A DNA stretch of 64,000 nt from CAWJNF01 sp963844235 (GCA_963844235.1 CAWJNF010000008.1:806001-870000), one strand, 5' to 3'; positions 27,272-37,321 are shown, counted from the stretch's first letter. Notes: a model not told the origin generated them from the letters alone. Program-made: numbers and translations.

Positions 27272-28799
27272 ATGAGGCGAACGCTCATCAGGCTCCTCGT
27301 CGCAGGCGCGGCCGTAGCGGTGCTCGCAGCAGCGGGCACCGTCTCGGCCGCGCCATCCGTTGTCTCGAGCGGCGTCCTCAGCCTGGTCATTCCGGAGTCG
27401 TCGGGCTCGTCTCTCGAGAACGAGCTCTCGGACGTGGATCTCGGCCCCGGATTCGAGAACGCGAAGATCACCGACGTCAACCTCCACCTCCGCATCGACC
27501 ACGCCCGGGACTCCGATCTCGACCTGTGGCTCACGCACGACGGGGTCACCGTCCAGGTCAACAGGGACAACGGCGACGACGGCGACAATCTCGGAACCGG
27601 CGCCGACTGCACCAATCCGACGACGCTCACCCGCCTCGATGACGAGGCGACGACGGCCATGAGCTCCGGCACGTCGCCGTTCGCGGGCTCCTTCCAGCCG
27701 GACAACCCACTGAGCGCTTTCGACGGCAAGCCGGCCGAGGGCGACTGGACGCTCAAGATCGTGGACGACTCGAGCAACGCCGAGACCGGCATGCTCGTGT
27801 GTTGGAACCTCGAGATCACCGTTGCCGTCGCCGACCTCGAGGTGACTGTCACCGATTCGCCCGACCCGACGTCGGTCGGCAACGAGCTCACGTACAGCGC
27901 TACTGTCAAGAACCTCGGGCCGGACAAGGCGAAGACTGCGAAGATCGCGGTCAAGCTGCCGACCGGCGCCGAGTTCGTCGCGGCTACGCCGGACACGTGT
28001 GGCGACGTCGCAGGCGGCGAGCTCGTCTGCGACCTCGGCGACCTCGACAGCGGCGCCTCCAGCGTCATCGACATCGTCGTCAGGCCCGGCAGCGCGGGCA
28101 CGGCCAGCGCCTTCTTCAGCGCCACGAGCGCGGCCACGGATCACCGCGCCTCTGAACAGCAACCAGGTCAAGGTCGATACCGTCGTCCAGGAGACGGGAA
28201 GCGGCGGCACCGAGACGATCACGGTCGAGACCCTCGGCGCGGGGCGCGGCACGGTCACCAGCGACCCGGCCGGCATCGACTGCGGCAGCGACTGCGAGGG
28301 TGGCTTCCTCGAGGGCACGGCAGTGACGCTGACGGCGGCGCCCGCCGACGACTCACAGGTCGCGGCCTGGGGCGGCGCCTGCGACGGCACCGCGCCCGAC
28401 CAGCCGTGCGTGGTCATCGCCGACGGCGCCACGAACGTGACCGTCACGTTCGAGAAGGCGGAGCCCGGTGGCGGCTCGGGCGGCTCCGGCGGCGGCTCGG
28501 GCGGCTCCGGCGGCAGCTACGACATCTGCACGATCACCGGCACGAGCGGCGCAGACGTCCTCAAGGGCACGAAGGGCACCGACGTCATCTGCGGCCTCGG
28601 CGGCAACGACAAGCTGTACGGGCTCGGCGGCCGCGACCGGATCTACGGCGGCAGCGGCAGCGACAAGCTCTACGGCGGACGCGGCGCCGACAAGCTCTAC
28701 GGCGGCGCCGGCCGAGACACGCTCGTCGGCGGCAAGGGCGCCGACAAGGCCAAGTCCGACGTCCGCGACACCCTCAGCGGCGTCGAGGGCGCGCTCTAG
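27272..28799 (+). pseudogene. Secreted P-domain / DUF11 / RTX-repeat protein, frame broken once
   Basis: About 508 residues when joined. A signal peptide (MRRTLIRLLVAGAAVAVLAA, cleaved near TVSAAPS) is followed by a P-domain-like module (DLWLTHDGVTVQVNRDNG, EGDWTLKIVDDSSNAETG), then a DUF11 module (VTVTDSPDPTSVGNELTYSA). After the break near 28140 come an InlB-B-type repeat (GRGTVTSDPAGIDCGSDC), a Gly-Ser linker and six to seven calcium-binding nonapeptides (GGxGxDxLYG) to the C-terminus. It is likely a surface or extracellular adhesin or matrix protein. One extra C explains the break. Confidence 0.65.
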
Positions 28800-28834
28800 G
28801 CGTTACCCGACGCGACGCGCCCGACGCCAGGCCG

Positions 28835-30010
28835 CTACAGCTCGATCAGCTCCTCCGGCGCCGTCGTCAGCCGCTCGACACCGTCGGCGGTGACCGCGTA
28901 CGAGTTCTCGATGCCGACGGCCCCCTCGCCCTCGTAGACGAACTTCGGCTCGAGGGCGAACACCATTCCCTCCTCGAGCGGCACCTCGTAGCCGCGCGCG
29001 AGGAAGGGCGGCTCGTCGATCTCGAGGCCGAATCCGTGCGCGACGAAGGAAATCCGGCCCGCGCTCGCATAGTGGTCCCGCCGCTCTCCGGCGAGCTCGA
29101 CGGAGAGCTCCCACAGGCTTGCTCCGGTGACGCCGGGGCGGGCGGCCGCCGCCACCCCGTGCATGATCGCAACGGAGGTCTCGTACGCCTCGCGCAGGTG
29201 CGGCGCGACAGGCCCGAGGGAGAACGTCCGCGTCTGGTCGGCCATGTAGCCGCACGAGGAGCCGAGCCCGTCCACGATCACGGGCACGCCCCGCTCGATC
29301 GGCCGAAACGATGGGCCCTTGGCGACGTAGGGGTTCGGGCCGACCCCGACGAGAGGAGTGTCCGTCCCGCCAGGCTCGGCGGCGGCCGGGCCGGACGAGA
29401 TGGTGCCGTAGTGCACCTCGCCGTTGAACGCGCGCATCCGGATGACACCCTGGTGGCCCTGGCGCCGCAACCAGGCCTCGACCTCGGCTGCGAGCTCGAT
29501 CTCGGTCATGCCCTCGCGGAGCACGCCGGCGACGCATTCGTCGACTCGGGCGACCATGGCCCCGGCCTCACGGATGCGCTCGAGCTCCCACGGGCTCTTC
29601 ACCGCTCGCAGCCCCCGGATCAGGCCCGAGCAGTCCGCGAGCTCGAAGGCCCTCAGCCGCTTCGCGTAGTCGAGGTAGCGAAGCGCCGGCAGCACGTCGA
29701 GCTCGAAGCCGAGCCGACCGCCCGAGACGCCGGCCCCGTCCAACGCCGCGGCGAGATCCCGCAGCGAGCGGAGCGCCTCGATGCGCTCGAGCGGCGACTC
29801 GGCCCGCGCCCGCTCGAGCGTCCTGCGCACGAGCAGGACGGGCTCGCCCTCGGCAGGGACGACGAGGTGGGCGTTCTGCGTCGTACCGGTGAAGTAGTAG
29901 AGGTCGACGGACTGGACGAGCACGGCGCCGTCCAGCTCGTGGTCTCGCAAGGCCTCCTGGAAGGCGCCGAGACGGCGCTCCACCTCGGTTGCAGGGACGA
30001 GCTGGTACAC
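28835..30010 (-). CDS. M24 family metallopeptidase (Xaa-Pro aminopeptidase-like)
   Basis: A 391-aa cytoplasmic pita-bread enzyme. The N-terminal creatinase-like domain (residues 1-140) precedes the catalytic domain. The five metal ligands can be placed: Asp in VPVIVDGLGSSCG, Asp in YMADQTRTFSLG, His in FVAHGFGLEIDEPPF, Glu in FALEPKFVYEGEG and Glu in VGIENSYAV. It probably removes N-terminal residues before proline, although creatinase-type activity cannot be excluded. Its GTG start is 17 bp from the divergent amidohydrolase start. Confidence 0.88.
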   Translation of the reverse strand: MYQLVPATEVERRLGAFQEALRDHELDGAVLVQSVDLYYFTGTTQNAHLVVPAEGEPVLLVRRTLERARAESPLERIEALRSLRDLAAALDGAGVSGGRLGFELDVLPALRYLDYAKRLRAFELADCSGLIRGLRAVKSPWELERIREAGAMVARVDECVAGVLREGMTEIELAAEVEAWLRRQGHQGVIRMRAFNGEVHYGTISSGPAAAEPGGTDTPLVGVGPNPYVAKGPSFRPIERGVPVIVDGLGSSCGYMADQTRTFSLGPVAPHLREAYETSVAIMHGVAAAARPGVTGASLWELSVELAGERRDHYASAGRISFVAHGFGLEIDEPPFLARGYEVPLEEGMVFALEPKFVYEGEGAVGIENSYAVTADGVERLTTAPEELIEL

Positions 30011-30015
30011 CGCGG

Positions 30016-30021
30016 TAGATT
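30016..30021 (+). promoter_or_regulatory. -10 box of the leaderless amidohydrolase gene
   Basis: TAGATT, 6 nt before the GTG at 30028, inside the 17-bp divergent gap. Confidence 0.45.
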
Positions 30022-30027
30022 CTGCCC

Positions 30028-31567
30028 GTGATCCTCGAGGGCGGCACGATCAGGACGATGGACGCCGTGCTGCCGACGGCGCGCGCGCTCGCGATCGCGG
30101 GCGAGCGCGTCGCCGGCGGCGTCGGGACGCACGAGACGGCCCTCCCCACTCCCGAGCGTGTCGACCTGGGCGGGCGGTGCGTCCTTCCCGGCTTCACGGA
30201 CTCGCACGTGCACTTCCCCACCTGGGCGCTCGCCCAGCGGCAGGTCCGCCTCGAAGGCTGCGCCTCGCTCGAGGAGGCGCTCGGACGCGTCCGCGACGCG
30301 CTCGCCGCGCACGGGTCCCCGGGCTGGCTGGTCGGCTACGGCTGGCGCAGCGCCGATTGGCTCGAGGGGCGCGAGCCGACGCGCCACGATCTCGACACGT
30401 TCAGCGGGGACACGCCCGTGGCGCTGTGGTCGAAGGACGACCACTCGCTCTGGCTGAGCTCGGAGGCCCTCCGGCGCGCGGACGGTGATCTCGCCGTCCC
30501 GGGCGGCGTCGTCGAGATCGACGAGGCCGGCGAGCCGACGGGCGTGCTGCGCGAGGAGTCCGCCTGGCGGCTCCGCGCCCTCATCGCGGTGACCGACGAC
30601 GAGTACGTGGAGGCGATGCGAGCGGGGATCCGGATCGCGCACGCGTCGCGGGGTCACTGCGATCCACGACAAGGACGGCTGGCTCGGCGCACCGCGGCTC
30701 TGGCAGCGGCTGCACGAGGAGGGAGCGCTGACGCTGCGCGTCTGGCAGTCGTTGCCCCACGAGCGGCTCGACGAGCTCGAGGCGCTGGGCCTGCGCTCCG
30801 GGATAGGCGACGACTGGTTCCGGATCGGATACCTGAAGGCGTTCATGGACGGCGCCCTCGGTTCTGGCACCGCCTGGCTCCTCGACGGCTCCGGCGTTCG
30901 GATCACGAGCGGAGAGGAGCTCGCGGACGTCGTGGGCCGGGCGGCTCGAGCCGGCTGGCCGGTCGCCGTCCACGCCATCGGCGATCGTGCGAACCGGGAG
31001 GCCCTCGACGCCTTCGAGGCAACCCGTGCGGAGTGGTGGCCGCGCCGCCTGCGCCAGCGCGTCGAGCACGCCCAGTGCCTGAACCTCGAGGACGCCCCGC
31101 GCTTCGCCCAGCTCGGCGTCGCCTGCTCGATCCAGCTCAGCCACGCCCCGTCGGATCGCGACCTCGCCGAGCGCCACTGGGCCGATCGCCTCGAGGGCGC
31201 CTACGCGTACCGAACCCTGGCGGACTCGGGCGCGCTGCTCGCCAACGGGTCCGACGCCCCCATCGAGGAGCTCGACCCGCTCGCAGGCATACGTGCCGGC
31301 GTCCTGCGGACGCTCGACGACCGCGAGCCTTGGCGGCCAGAGCAGGGGCTCGCCGTCGAGCAGGCGCTCGCCGCGAGCACGGTCAACCCGGCCGTCCTCT
31401 CCGGCGACGAGCGGCGCCGGGGAACCCTCGTGCCCGGGCGGCTGGCCGATCTCGTCGTGCTCGACCGTGACCCGCTGACGTGCCCGCCCGACGAGCTGCG
31501 CGAGGTGGAGGTCGTCGCGACGATGGTCGCGGGGCGCTGGGTGCACAACCCGCCGCCCTGGACATGA
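30028..31567 (+). pseudogene. Amidohydrolase (YtcJ-like, Amidohydro_3 family), frame broken once
   Basis: About 513 residues when joined. The N-terminal part has VLPGFTDSHVHFPTWALAQ with the HxH metal site; after the break near 30650 come GVTAIHDKDGWLGAP, AVHAIGDRANREALDAFE (metal His), RVEHAQCLNLEDAPRFAQ (metal His) and LLANGSDAPIEELDPLAGI (catalytic Asp). The family hydrolyses N-substituted amides or imines; substrates are mostly unknown. The break is inside CGCGGGGTC and the motifs continue on both sides, so a missing or extra G is likely. GTG start with a -10 box 6 nt upstream. Confidence 0.65.
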
Positions 31568-31595
31568 CTCTTTTTCCCCCGAAGGAGGGGCCCGT

Positions 31596-31624
31596 CCGAC
31601 ACCGGCCGCGGAGGCCGCTACCAT
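31596..31624 (+). promoter_or_regulatory. Promoter of the HxlR regulator gene
   Basis: CCGACA (31596-31601), 17-bp spacer, TACCAT (31619-31624), then 6 nt to the ATG at 31631, so the mRNA should be leaderless. Confidence 0.5.
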
Positions 31625-31630
31625 GCGTCT

Positions 31631-32008
31631 ATGCGCACGATGCGACCGGTACATGACGCAGAGTGCGCCGTCGCCTGTACGGCCGACATCATCGGCTCGA
31701 AATGGACGGCGGTGATCGTGCACGACCTGTCGGAGGGCGCGCGTAGGTTCTCCGAGCTCGAGCGGGCCTGCCCCGGGATCAGCCCTCGCACCCTGTCGGA
31801 GCGGCTCGACATGCTCGAGCGTCAGGGCATCGTCGGGCGGCAGAGCTATCCCGAGTCGCCGCCGCGGGTCGAGTACGAGCTGAGCGCGAAGGGCTCGGCG
31901 CTCCTGCCGATCATCCAGGCCATGAGCGAGTTCGGGCATGCCTGGCTCGTCAACGACGACGAGCACGTGCGCACTCACGGGCGCGCCGGCATCGCGACGG
32001 TCAACTAG
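31631..32008 (+). CDS. HxlR family transcriptional regulator
   Basis: A 125-aa winged-helix DNA-binding protein. It has the HxlR layout: CAVACTADIIGSKWTAVIVH (helix 1-2 with an N-terminal Cys that may sense thiols or aldehydes), RRFSELERACPGISPRTLSE (recognition helix), and the wing RQSYPESPPRVEYELSAKG. Dimeric regulators of this family act as repressors or activators next to stress or metabolic genes; the target is not evident. It is in the same direction as the amidohydrolase but has its own promoter. Confidence 0.9.
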   Translation: MRTMRPVHDAECAVACTADIIGSKWTAVIVHDLSEGARRFSELERACPGISPRTLSERLDMLERQGIVGRQSYPESPPRVEYELSAKGSALLPIIQAMSEFGHAWLVNDDEHVRTHGRAGIATVN

Positions 32009-32017
32009 CCCGAACGG

Positions 32018-33067
32018 TCAGGCGACGCGCGCAGCCGCCGGCGCCAGGGCGCGCACGGCGCCGGCGATCGCCTGCTCGATGCCGTCCGCCGAGACGTCGA
32101 GGTGGGTCACGGCACGGAGATGGCCGGGCCGCGCCGCCGGGGAGAACAGCACGCCCTCGTCGCGCAGACGGGCCGCGCACTCCTGGACGGTGAGCCCGAG
32201 CGCCGAGCAATCGAGCAGCACGAAGTTCGTCTCCACCTCGCCCGGATCGACCGGCAACCCGCCTTCCGCGAGACCCTCGGCCAGCCTGCGGGCGTTCGCG
32301 TGGTCGTCGGCCAGCCGGTCGACATGGCGCTCGAGCGCGTAGACGCCGGCCGCGGCGACGATCCCCGCCTGGCGCATGGCGCCGCCGAAGAGGTGCTTGA
32401 GGCGCCGCCCTCGCGCCATCAGCTCCCCGGATCCCGCGAGCAGCGCCCCGAGCGGGCAGCCGAGGCCCTTGGAGAGGCAGAGCGTCACGGTGTCGAACTC
32501 GCGGCCGTAGTCGGCGGCAGGGATGCCGCTCGCGACCGAGGCGTTGAGGAGCCGGGCGCCGTCCAGGTGCAGCGCGAGCCCGTGGCGCCGTCCCTCGCCG
32601 CAGACCTCGCGAACCTGGTCGAGCGGCCACACGACGCCGCCGCCGCCGTTGCTCGTGTTCTCGAGCGAGAGCACGCGCGTTGGCGCGAGGTGGAGAATCG
32701 CGGAGTCGTTCACCAGGGGACGCACGTCCTCGGGGCCGAAGAGGCCGCGCCGGCCCGCGATCCGCTTGATCACGAGGCCCGAGTGGAACGCCGGCCCGCC
32801 GACCTCGTAGCGGACGACATGCGCGAGCTCCTCGGCGATGAGCTCTTCGCCCGGCTGGGAGAGGAGCTTGAGCGCGATCTGGTTCGCCATCGAGGCGGTG
32901 GGCAGGAAGATGGCCGCCTCGTGGCCGAGCAGGGTAGCCGCGCGCTCCTCGAGGCGGTTCACGCTCGGGTCCTCGCGGCGCTGCTCGTCCCCGACCTCGG
33001 CTTCGGCGATCGCCCGCCGCATGCCGTCGGTGGGAAGGGTGGCGGTGTCGGAGCGAAGATCGATCAC
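32018..33067 (-). CDS. Low-specificity L-threonine aldolase
   Basis: A 349-aa PLP enzyme of fold type I cleaving threonine/allo-threonine to glycine and acetaldehyde. It begins VIDLRSDTATLPTDGMRRAI, the standard N-terminus, has EDPSVNRLEERAATLLGHEA, the Asp in ALHLDGARLLNA, and the PLP Lys in TLCLSKGLGCPLGALLAG. A related beta-eliminating aromatic-amino-acid lyase is less likely because of length. The GTG start at 33067 has TAGCAT 7 nt upstream. It is convergent with the HxlR gene. Confidence 0.9.
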   Translation of the reverse strand: MIDLRSDTATLPTDGMRRAIAEAEVGDEQRREDPSVNRLEERAATLLGHEAAIFLPTASMANQIALKLLSQPGEELIAEELAHVVRYEVGGPAFHSGLVIKRIAGRRGLFGPEDVRPLVNDSAILHLAPTRVLSLENTSNGGGGVVWPLDQVREVCGEGRRHGLALHLDGARLLNASVASGIPAADYGREFDTVTLCLSKGLGCPLGALLAGSGELMARGRRLKHLFGGAMRQAGIVAAAGVYALERHVDRLADDHANARRLAEGLAEGGLPVDPGEVETNFVLLDCSALGLTVQECAARLRDEGVLFSPAARPGHLRAVTHLDVSADGIEQAIAGAVRALAPAAARVA

Positions 33068-33099
33068 GCCGCGGATGCTACCCGGCGGGCGAAGGCGGT

Positions 33100-33711
33100 T
33101 CAGTCCCCGGGGCGCTCGAGCTCTGCGGCGAGCTCCTCGGCCAGGCAACCCGCGGCGAGCCCGATCGCAGCCTGCTCTTCGAGGCAGCCCTCGACGAGAA
33201 GCGGCAGCGGCGGATACTCGATGAACACGAGCGACACATCGAGCACGGGGTCGTGGACGAGCCGGATCTCCGCCTGCTCGACTGCGTCCTCCTCGGTGGA
33301 AGCGGCGGCTGCGCGCAGCTCGGCGACTCCCTCGTGCAGCCTGCGCTCGATCCCGGCGACGGGCGCGAGCGAGGCGAACACGTAGCCCTGACCGTCGCAG
33401 GAGCGGTACCGGTACAGGCCGAGCCCGACGTGCTGGCCGGCGTCATCCGTCACGACGAGGCGCGCGTCGACGCGCCCGAGCGGGAGTCCGAGCAACATGC
33501 CGCGCTCGGGCGCGAGGCCGGCGAGCACGAGACACAGCGCCTCGCGTAGGTCGCAGGGTGTTCCCTGCACGCAGGCGTCGCGACGGAATCCGACCTGCAT
33601 CGTCTCGCCCTCCGCCGTCTCGAGCGCGATGATGCAGCGCGGGAGCGCGTGGGCGAGCGCAACCGCGCGACGGACGTCGGCGAGGGCACGGCCGAGCTCT
33701 GCGTCCCTCAC
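33100..33711 (-). CDS. Hypothetical protein coupled to the FTR1 permease
   Basis: A 203-aa protein that I do not recognise. It has no signal peptide or membrane segment; the N-terminal half is a mixed alpha/beta region with two cysteines (DACVQGTPCDLREALCLVL), the C-terminal part ends in an acidic helix rich in Ala/Glu. The GTG overlaps the stop of the iron permease gene (GTGA), so it belongs to the iron operon and may be an assembly or regulatory factor. The family may include a metal-binding CxxxxxC-type patch. Confidence 0.55.
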   Translation of the reverse strand: MRDAELGRALADVRRAVALAHALPRCIIALETAEGETMQVGFRRDACVQGTPCDLREALCLVLAGLAPERGMLLGLPLGRVDARLVVTDDAGQHVGLGLYRYRSCDGQGYVFASLAPVAGIERRLHEGVAELRAAAASTEEDAVEQAEIRLVHDPVLDVSLVFIEYPPLPLLVEGCLEEQAAIGLAAGCLAEELAAELERPGD

Positions 33712-36128
33712 GCGGGCGTCTCGACGCGCTCGTGCTCGCGCTCGGGCTCACGTGCGAGCGGCCGAAGGTCGGCGGGCGCCAGCAGGCGCCGCCGCCGCCG
33801 CTGCGCGCGCAGGCGCTCCGCGGCGAAATAGCTCCCGACCACGAGGAGCACCGCGGCGGTCTGCGCGGCGATGCCTTCCCAGGTCGGGAAGACGCCGAAC
33901 CACGCGCCCGCCCAGTAGGGAAGCCGGACGCCGTCGACAGCGTGTACGGGCAGCCAGCCGACCACCTGGGAGACCTGCACGGTCTTCCCGACCATCATGA
34001 CGAGGACGGCGAGGATGAGGACGCCGGTCAGCTCGAGCATGCGCCTGTGCGGAAGCTTGCGCTGAAGTGCCATCGTCGCCACGGCGATGACGGCGACGCC
34101 GGCGAGCCCGAGGGCGACGCCCTCGGCGACGGGCCCCACGCCGGCCTCCAGAACGATCGCCTGCAGGAAGAGCACCGTCTCGAAGCCCTCGCGGTAGACG
34201 GCCGTGAAGCCGAGCATCGCCAGGCCGGCGAGCTGCGCAGCCGCGGCGGTTAGCCCGGCGCCTCGGAGGAGTGTCTTCTTCCTGCCGTGCAGCCCGGCGA
34301 GGTGCTCGCTCCAGTACACCTTGTGGAAGAACCAGTTCATGATCAGGAGCAGCACCGCGATCGCGACGAGCGAGACCACTGCCTCGAGCTTCTCGCCGTA
34401 GCGCGTCAGCGAGTCGAGCACCGTCTGCGCCACGACGAACGTCGCGACCGACGCGACGAGGGCGCCGACAGCGCCGAACAGGAGCGGCCGGCGGAAGCGC
34501 CGCTGCGCGCCGACCATGCCCGCGGTCAGCGCCGCCAGGATCAGCACCGCCTCGAGGCCCTCCCGGAAGACGATGATCGCGGTGTTGGTGACGACGGAGA
34601 ACGTCGACTGCGGCCCGGAGCCGACCGCGGCCTCCGCGTCGGCGAGCGCCTCGTCGAGAGCGGCTCGCGTCGCCTTCACCTCCTCCGGCGCCGACTTCCG
34701 CGTGAGGAGCTGCGCCAGGCCGGCGTGGTCGCCCTCCCCGTACCAGAACAGACCCTCGACACTGATGAACAGCTCCGGCGCGAGCCCCCGCAGCCGCTGC
34801 TCGGGCCCGAACTCGAAGAACGCGTACGCCTCGAGGCGCGCCTGCTCGGCCTTCCCCCACTCGCCGGCCGCCACGGCGCCCTCTACGCGGTCGAGGGACG
34901 TGCGGATGACGTCGAAGTCGGCGGCCTCGGTGTCCTTCCAGGCCTCCGGGAAGATGCCGTCCGCGAGGGCGAGCGCCTCCTCCGCCAGCGCCTCGACCTG
35001 CTCGGGATCGGCCACCTGCTCGCCGCGCGCGGCGAGCGCAAGCGCGCTGCCGAGCTCGTCGACGACGACGCCGATGCGCGCCGTCGCGGCCGCGTCGCGT
35101 TTGGCCAGCGCGGCTTCGAGATCGGCATAGGCCTGGGCGGCGCCGTCCCGGAACGTGATCGCCTCCTGCACCTCGAAGTCGAGCGTCACCCGGCCGTCGT
35201 CGACCCCACGGCCGTACTCGACCGGCACGAGCGCGAGGAAGCGGAGGAACTGGCCCGCCCGGCGCTCCTCCTCCTCCTTGGACAGCGGTGCGGCGCGGAA
35301 GCCGGCCAGCGCCTCGTCGAGCGAGGCGCGCGCCTCCTCGTAGGCGGTCTCGTCGCCCGCCAGCGCAGCCGCGGAGAGCGCCTGCGCAGCCGCGTCGAGG
35401 CCGGCCGCTGCGGCCGCTCCGCGCTGCTCGCGGTAGGCCGGCGTGAGGATGCCGGCGTATCCGGCCGCCAGCGTCGCCTCGCTCGCCGCCCGCGTCGCGA
35501 ACCCGCGCTCGACAGCCTGATCCGCCGCCTCGAGAGAGGCGTTCAGGCGAGCCTGGTAGGTGTCGAGCAGGTCGGCACGTACCGCCGCCAGCGCGACCTC
35601 GGGCGTGGTGGTGCCGCCTGCGAGCGCCCCGAGCGCAAGCGTCGCGTCCGCTCCCGGGCGGGAGAAGCGCGTCGGCTTGCGGAACTCCCGCACGAGCAGC
35701 CAGGCGCGCGCGGAGGCGACGTCACCAGCCGCCGTGGCGGCGGCAACGGCCTCGTAGGCTCCGGCGAGGACGGCCATCCGCGCCTCGGCCCTGGCGATCG
35801 CCAACTCGACGCCGGAGCCCGCCGCGGTGGCCGCGGCGGCGCGCTCCACTGCGGCGAGGAGGTCACCGGAAGCTGCGGGCGCAGCGGGCCTGATGAGCTC
35901 GGCGAGCGACTGTGCCACGGGCCGGGCAGCGTCGACGTGCGCGACCGCGTCCTCGGGCCCGTCGAGGATGAGCGTCTTCTCGGCATCGGCGAGGAGCGTG
36001 CGCAGCTCCCCGGCGAGTCGCCAGGGCGGAGCCGTGTCGGCCGCCGCTGCCGGTGCCGCGACCGCAAGCGCCCCTGCCGCGACGAGCGCGACCAGGCTCA
36101 GGACGATGCGCGGGGCCCGCCGGCGCAC
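33708..36128 (-). CDS. efeU: FTR1-family iron permease (EfeU-like) with large extracytoplasmic N-terminus
   Basis: An 806-aa protein. A signal peptide (RIVLSLVALVAAGALAVAAP) is followed by about 480 residues of Ala-rich helical extracytoplasmic domain, then a seven-helix permease. The two iron-binding REXXE motifs are visible: IIVFREGLEAVLILAAL and FTAVYREGFETVLFLQAI. It imports iron with a partner that delivers or oxidises it. The GTG at 36128 is 5 bp after the EfeO-like gene stop. An EfeB peroxidase was not found. The N-terminal extension is much longer than in E. coli EfeU (276 aa) and may replace a separate receptor domain. Confidence 0.9.
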   Translation of the reverse strand: MRRRAPRIVLSLVALVAAGALAVAAPAAAADTAPPWRLAGELRTLLADAEKTLILDGPEDAVAHVDAARPVAQSLAELIRPAAPAASGDLLAAVERAAAATAAGSGVELAIARAEARMAVLAGAYEAVAAATAAGDVASARAWLLVREFRKPTRFSRPGADATLALGALAGGTTTPEVALAAVRADLLDTYQARLNASLEAADQAVERGFATRAASEATLAAGYAGILTPAYREQRGAAAAAGLDAAAQALSAAALAGDETAYEEARASLDEALAGFRAAPLSKEEEERRAGQFLRFLALVPVEYGRGVDDGRVTLDFEVQEAITFRDGAAQAYADLEAALAKRDAAATARIGVVVDELGSALALAARGEQVADPEQVEALAEEALALADGIFPEAWKDTEAADFDVIRTSLDRVEGAVAAGEWGKAEQARLEAYAFFEFGPEQRLRGLAPELFISVEGLFWYGEGDHAGLAQLLTRKSAPEEVKATRAALDEALADAEAAVGSGPQSTFSVVTNTAIIVFREGLEAVLILAALTAGMVGAQRRFRRPLLFGAVGALVASVATFVVAQTVLDSLTRYGEKLEAVVSLVAIAVLLLIMNWFFHKVYWSEHLAGLHGRKKTLLRGAGLTAAAAQLAGLAMLGFTAVYREGFETVLFLQAIVLEAGVGPVAEGVALGLAGVAVIAVATMALQRKLPHRRMLELTGVLILAVLVMMVGKTVQVSQVVGWLPVHAVDGVRLPYWAGAWFGVFPTWEGIAAQTAAVLLVVGSYFAAERLRAQRRRRRLLAPADLRPLAREPEREHERVETPA

Positions 36129-36133
36129 GGCGC

Positions 36134-37267
36134 CTACTGCTCGATCGGGATCCCGAGCTCGGCTGCCGCCTGCGAGACCTGCCCGGCGATCGCCGTCGCC
36201 CGCTCCTGCGCCTCGGCGCCGAGCGTGTCGGCCTCTTCCGGCGCGAAGGTGTCGCCCGCCTGCTCCTGGTCGTGCAGGTCCTCGATGAAGGCGATCAGGT
36301 CGTCGAGCTCCTGCCCGGTCTGGCTGCTCTGGCCTTCGTCTACCGTCGCCACGAGCGGCTGGACGCCGCCGTAGATGATGTCCAGCCCGCCCAGGATGTC
36401 CCGGATGTCGGAGAGTCTGGAGACCACGTTGAACGAGTCGGAGGTCGCCGCGTCTCCCTGGACGAATCGCGACTCCTTCCACTGGCCGAAGTACTCGCTC
36501 ATGGTCGGCACCATCACGACGAGAGCCGTGAAGGCGTCCGAGTCGCTCGGCTGCCATTCGTTCGACGAGGCGTCGAGCTCGCCGGCGTACTGGTCGAACG
36601 CCTGCGCCGCCGAGAGCAGGAAGTTTGCCTCGGGAAGCACCTCGCCGAACGCCGCCTCGCCGTCACCGTCGAGGTCGGCGGGCGTGGAAGGCCTGCCGAG
36701 GTCCTCCGGCAGCGTGCCCCACAACGTCCCCTCGGTCAGGTTGAAGAGGTTGCCCGGCTGCTCGAGCACGGCTCCGTCCGGCAGCGTCAGGTCGAACGGG
36801 ACGGCGCTCTCCGGATCCTCCGCCGCGCTCGAGCCGGCATCCAGGATCACGTCGTACTCGGCGAGCGACGGCGTCCCGGCGACGACGCCCTCGACGCGCT
36901 CGTAGTACGGGTTGCCCTCGATCCAGAGCTCCTTCATCCGGTCGACGAGCGGGCCCACCTCGGCGGCAGAGTCCGACCAGAGAGCCTCGTAGTCGAAGCC
37001 GGCCGCCTCTGCGAGATCGTGGTACTCCTGAGCGGCCGCCGCGAACTCGGTGGTAAAGCCCGTCAGCTGAGCCGTGTGCTCGAGGAGGTAGTCCTTCACG
37101 CCCGCGAGGTCGGCCTCTGAGGCGCCGCTCGCCGGTGGGGTCGCCGGCGCGGTCGCCGGGGTCTCGGCCGGCGCTGCCGCTTCGTCGTCGGAGCCTCCGC
37201 ACGCGGCGAGCAGAGCGATCGCTGCTACCGCGGCGAGGGCGAGCAGACGGGTACGGGCACGAACCAT
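36134..37267 (-). CDS. EfeO/EfeM-like iron-uptake lipoprotein (imelysin-like)
   Basis: A 377-aa lipoprotein: MVRARTRLLALAAVAAIALL followed by the lipobox LAAC and a low-complexity Ala/Pro linker. The rest is a helical protein resembling the M75 imelysin domain of EfeO/EfeM (EYHDLAEAAGFDYEALW, LSDIRDILGGLDIIYGG). The canonical GxHxxE metal motif was not found, so assignment rests on weak similarity and on its place directly before the FTR1 permease. The ATG at 37267 is chosen because GGAGG (37276-37280) lies 8 nt upstream. Likely an iron-binding surface protein. Confidence 0.72.
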   Translation of the reverse strand: MVRARTRLLALAAVAAIALLAACGGSDDEAAAPAETPATAPATPPASGASEADLAGVKDYLLEHTAQLTGFTTEFAAAAQEYHDLAEAAGFDYEALWSDSAAEVGPLVDRMKELWIEGNPYYERVEGVVAGTPSLAEYDVILDAGSSAAEDPESAVPFDLTLPDGAVLEQPGNLFNLTEGTLWGTLPEDLGRPSTPADLDGDGEAAFGEVLPEANFLLSAAQAFDQYAGELDASSNEWQPSDSDAFTALVVMVPTMSEYFGQWKESRFVQGDAATSDSFNVVSRLSDIRDILGGLDIIYGGVQPLVATVDEGQSSQTGQELDDLIAFIEDLHDQEQAGDTFAPEEADTLGAEAQERATAIAGQVSQAAAELGIPIEQ

Positions 37268-37303
37268 CGAGACCACCTCCGGACAAGGAAACCAGACGGG
37301 CGT

Positions 37304-37321
37304 TGTAAGGACGACCTTACA
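37304..37321. promoter_or_regulatory. Operator-like palindrome in the iron-operon promoter
   Basis: TGTAAGG-ACGA-CCTTACA, a perfect 7-bp inverted repeat. On the minus strand it covers the -10 box TAAGGT (37314-37319) and the expected transcription start, a normal place for a repressor. A metal-dependent regulator (DtxR or Fur type) is an inference from context; the sequence does not match the known IdeR or Fur consensus closely. Confidence 0.55.

Noticed and set aside
37304..37321. Palindrome as an IdeR/DtxR box
   Set aside because: The spacing between the AAGG and CCTT halves (4 nt) differs from the 19-bp IdeR consensus, so the specific regulator was not named.
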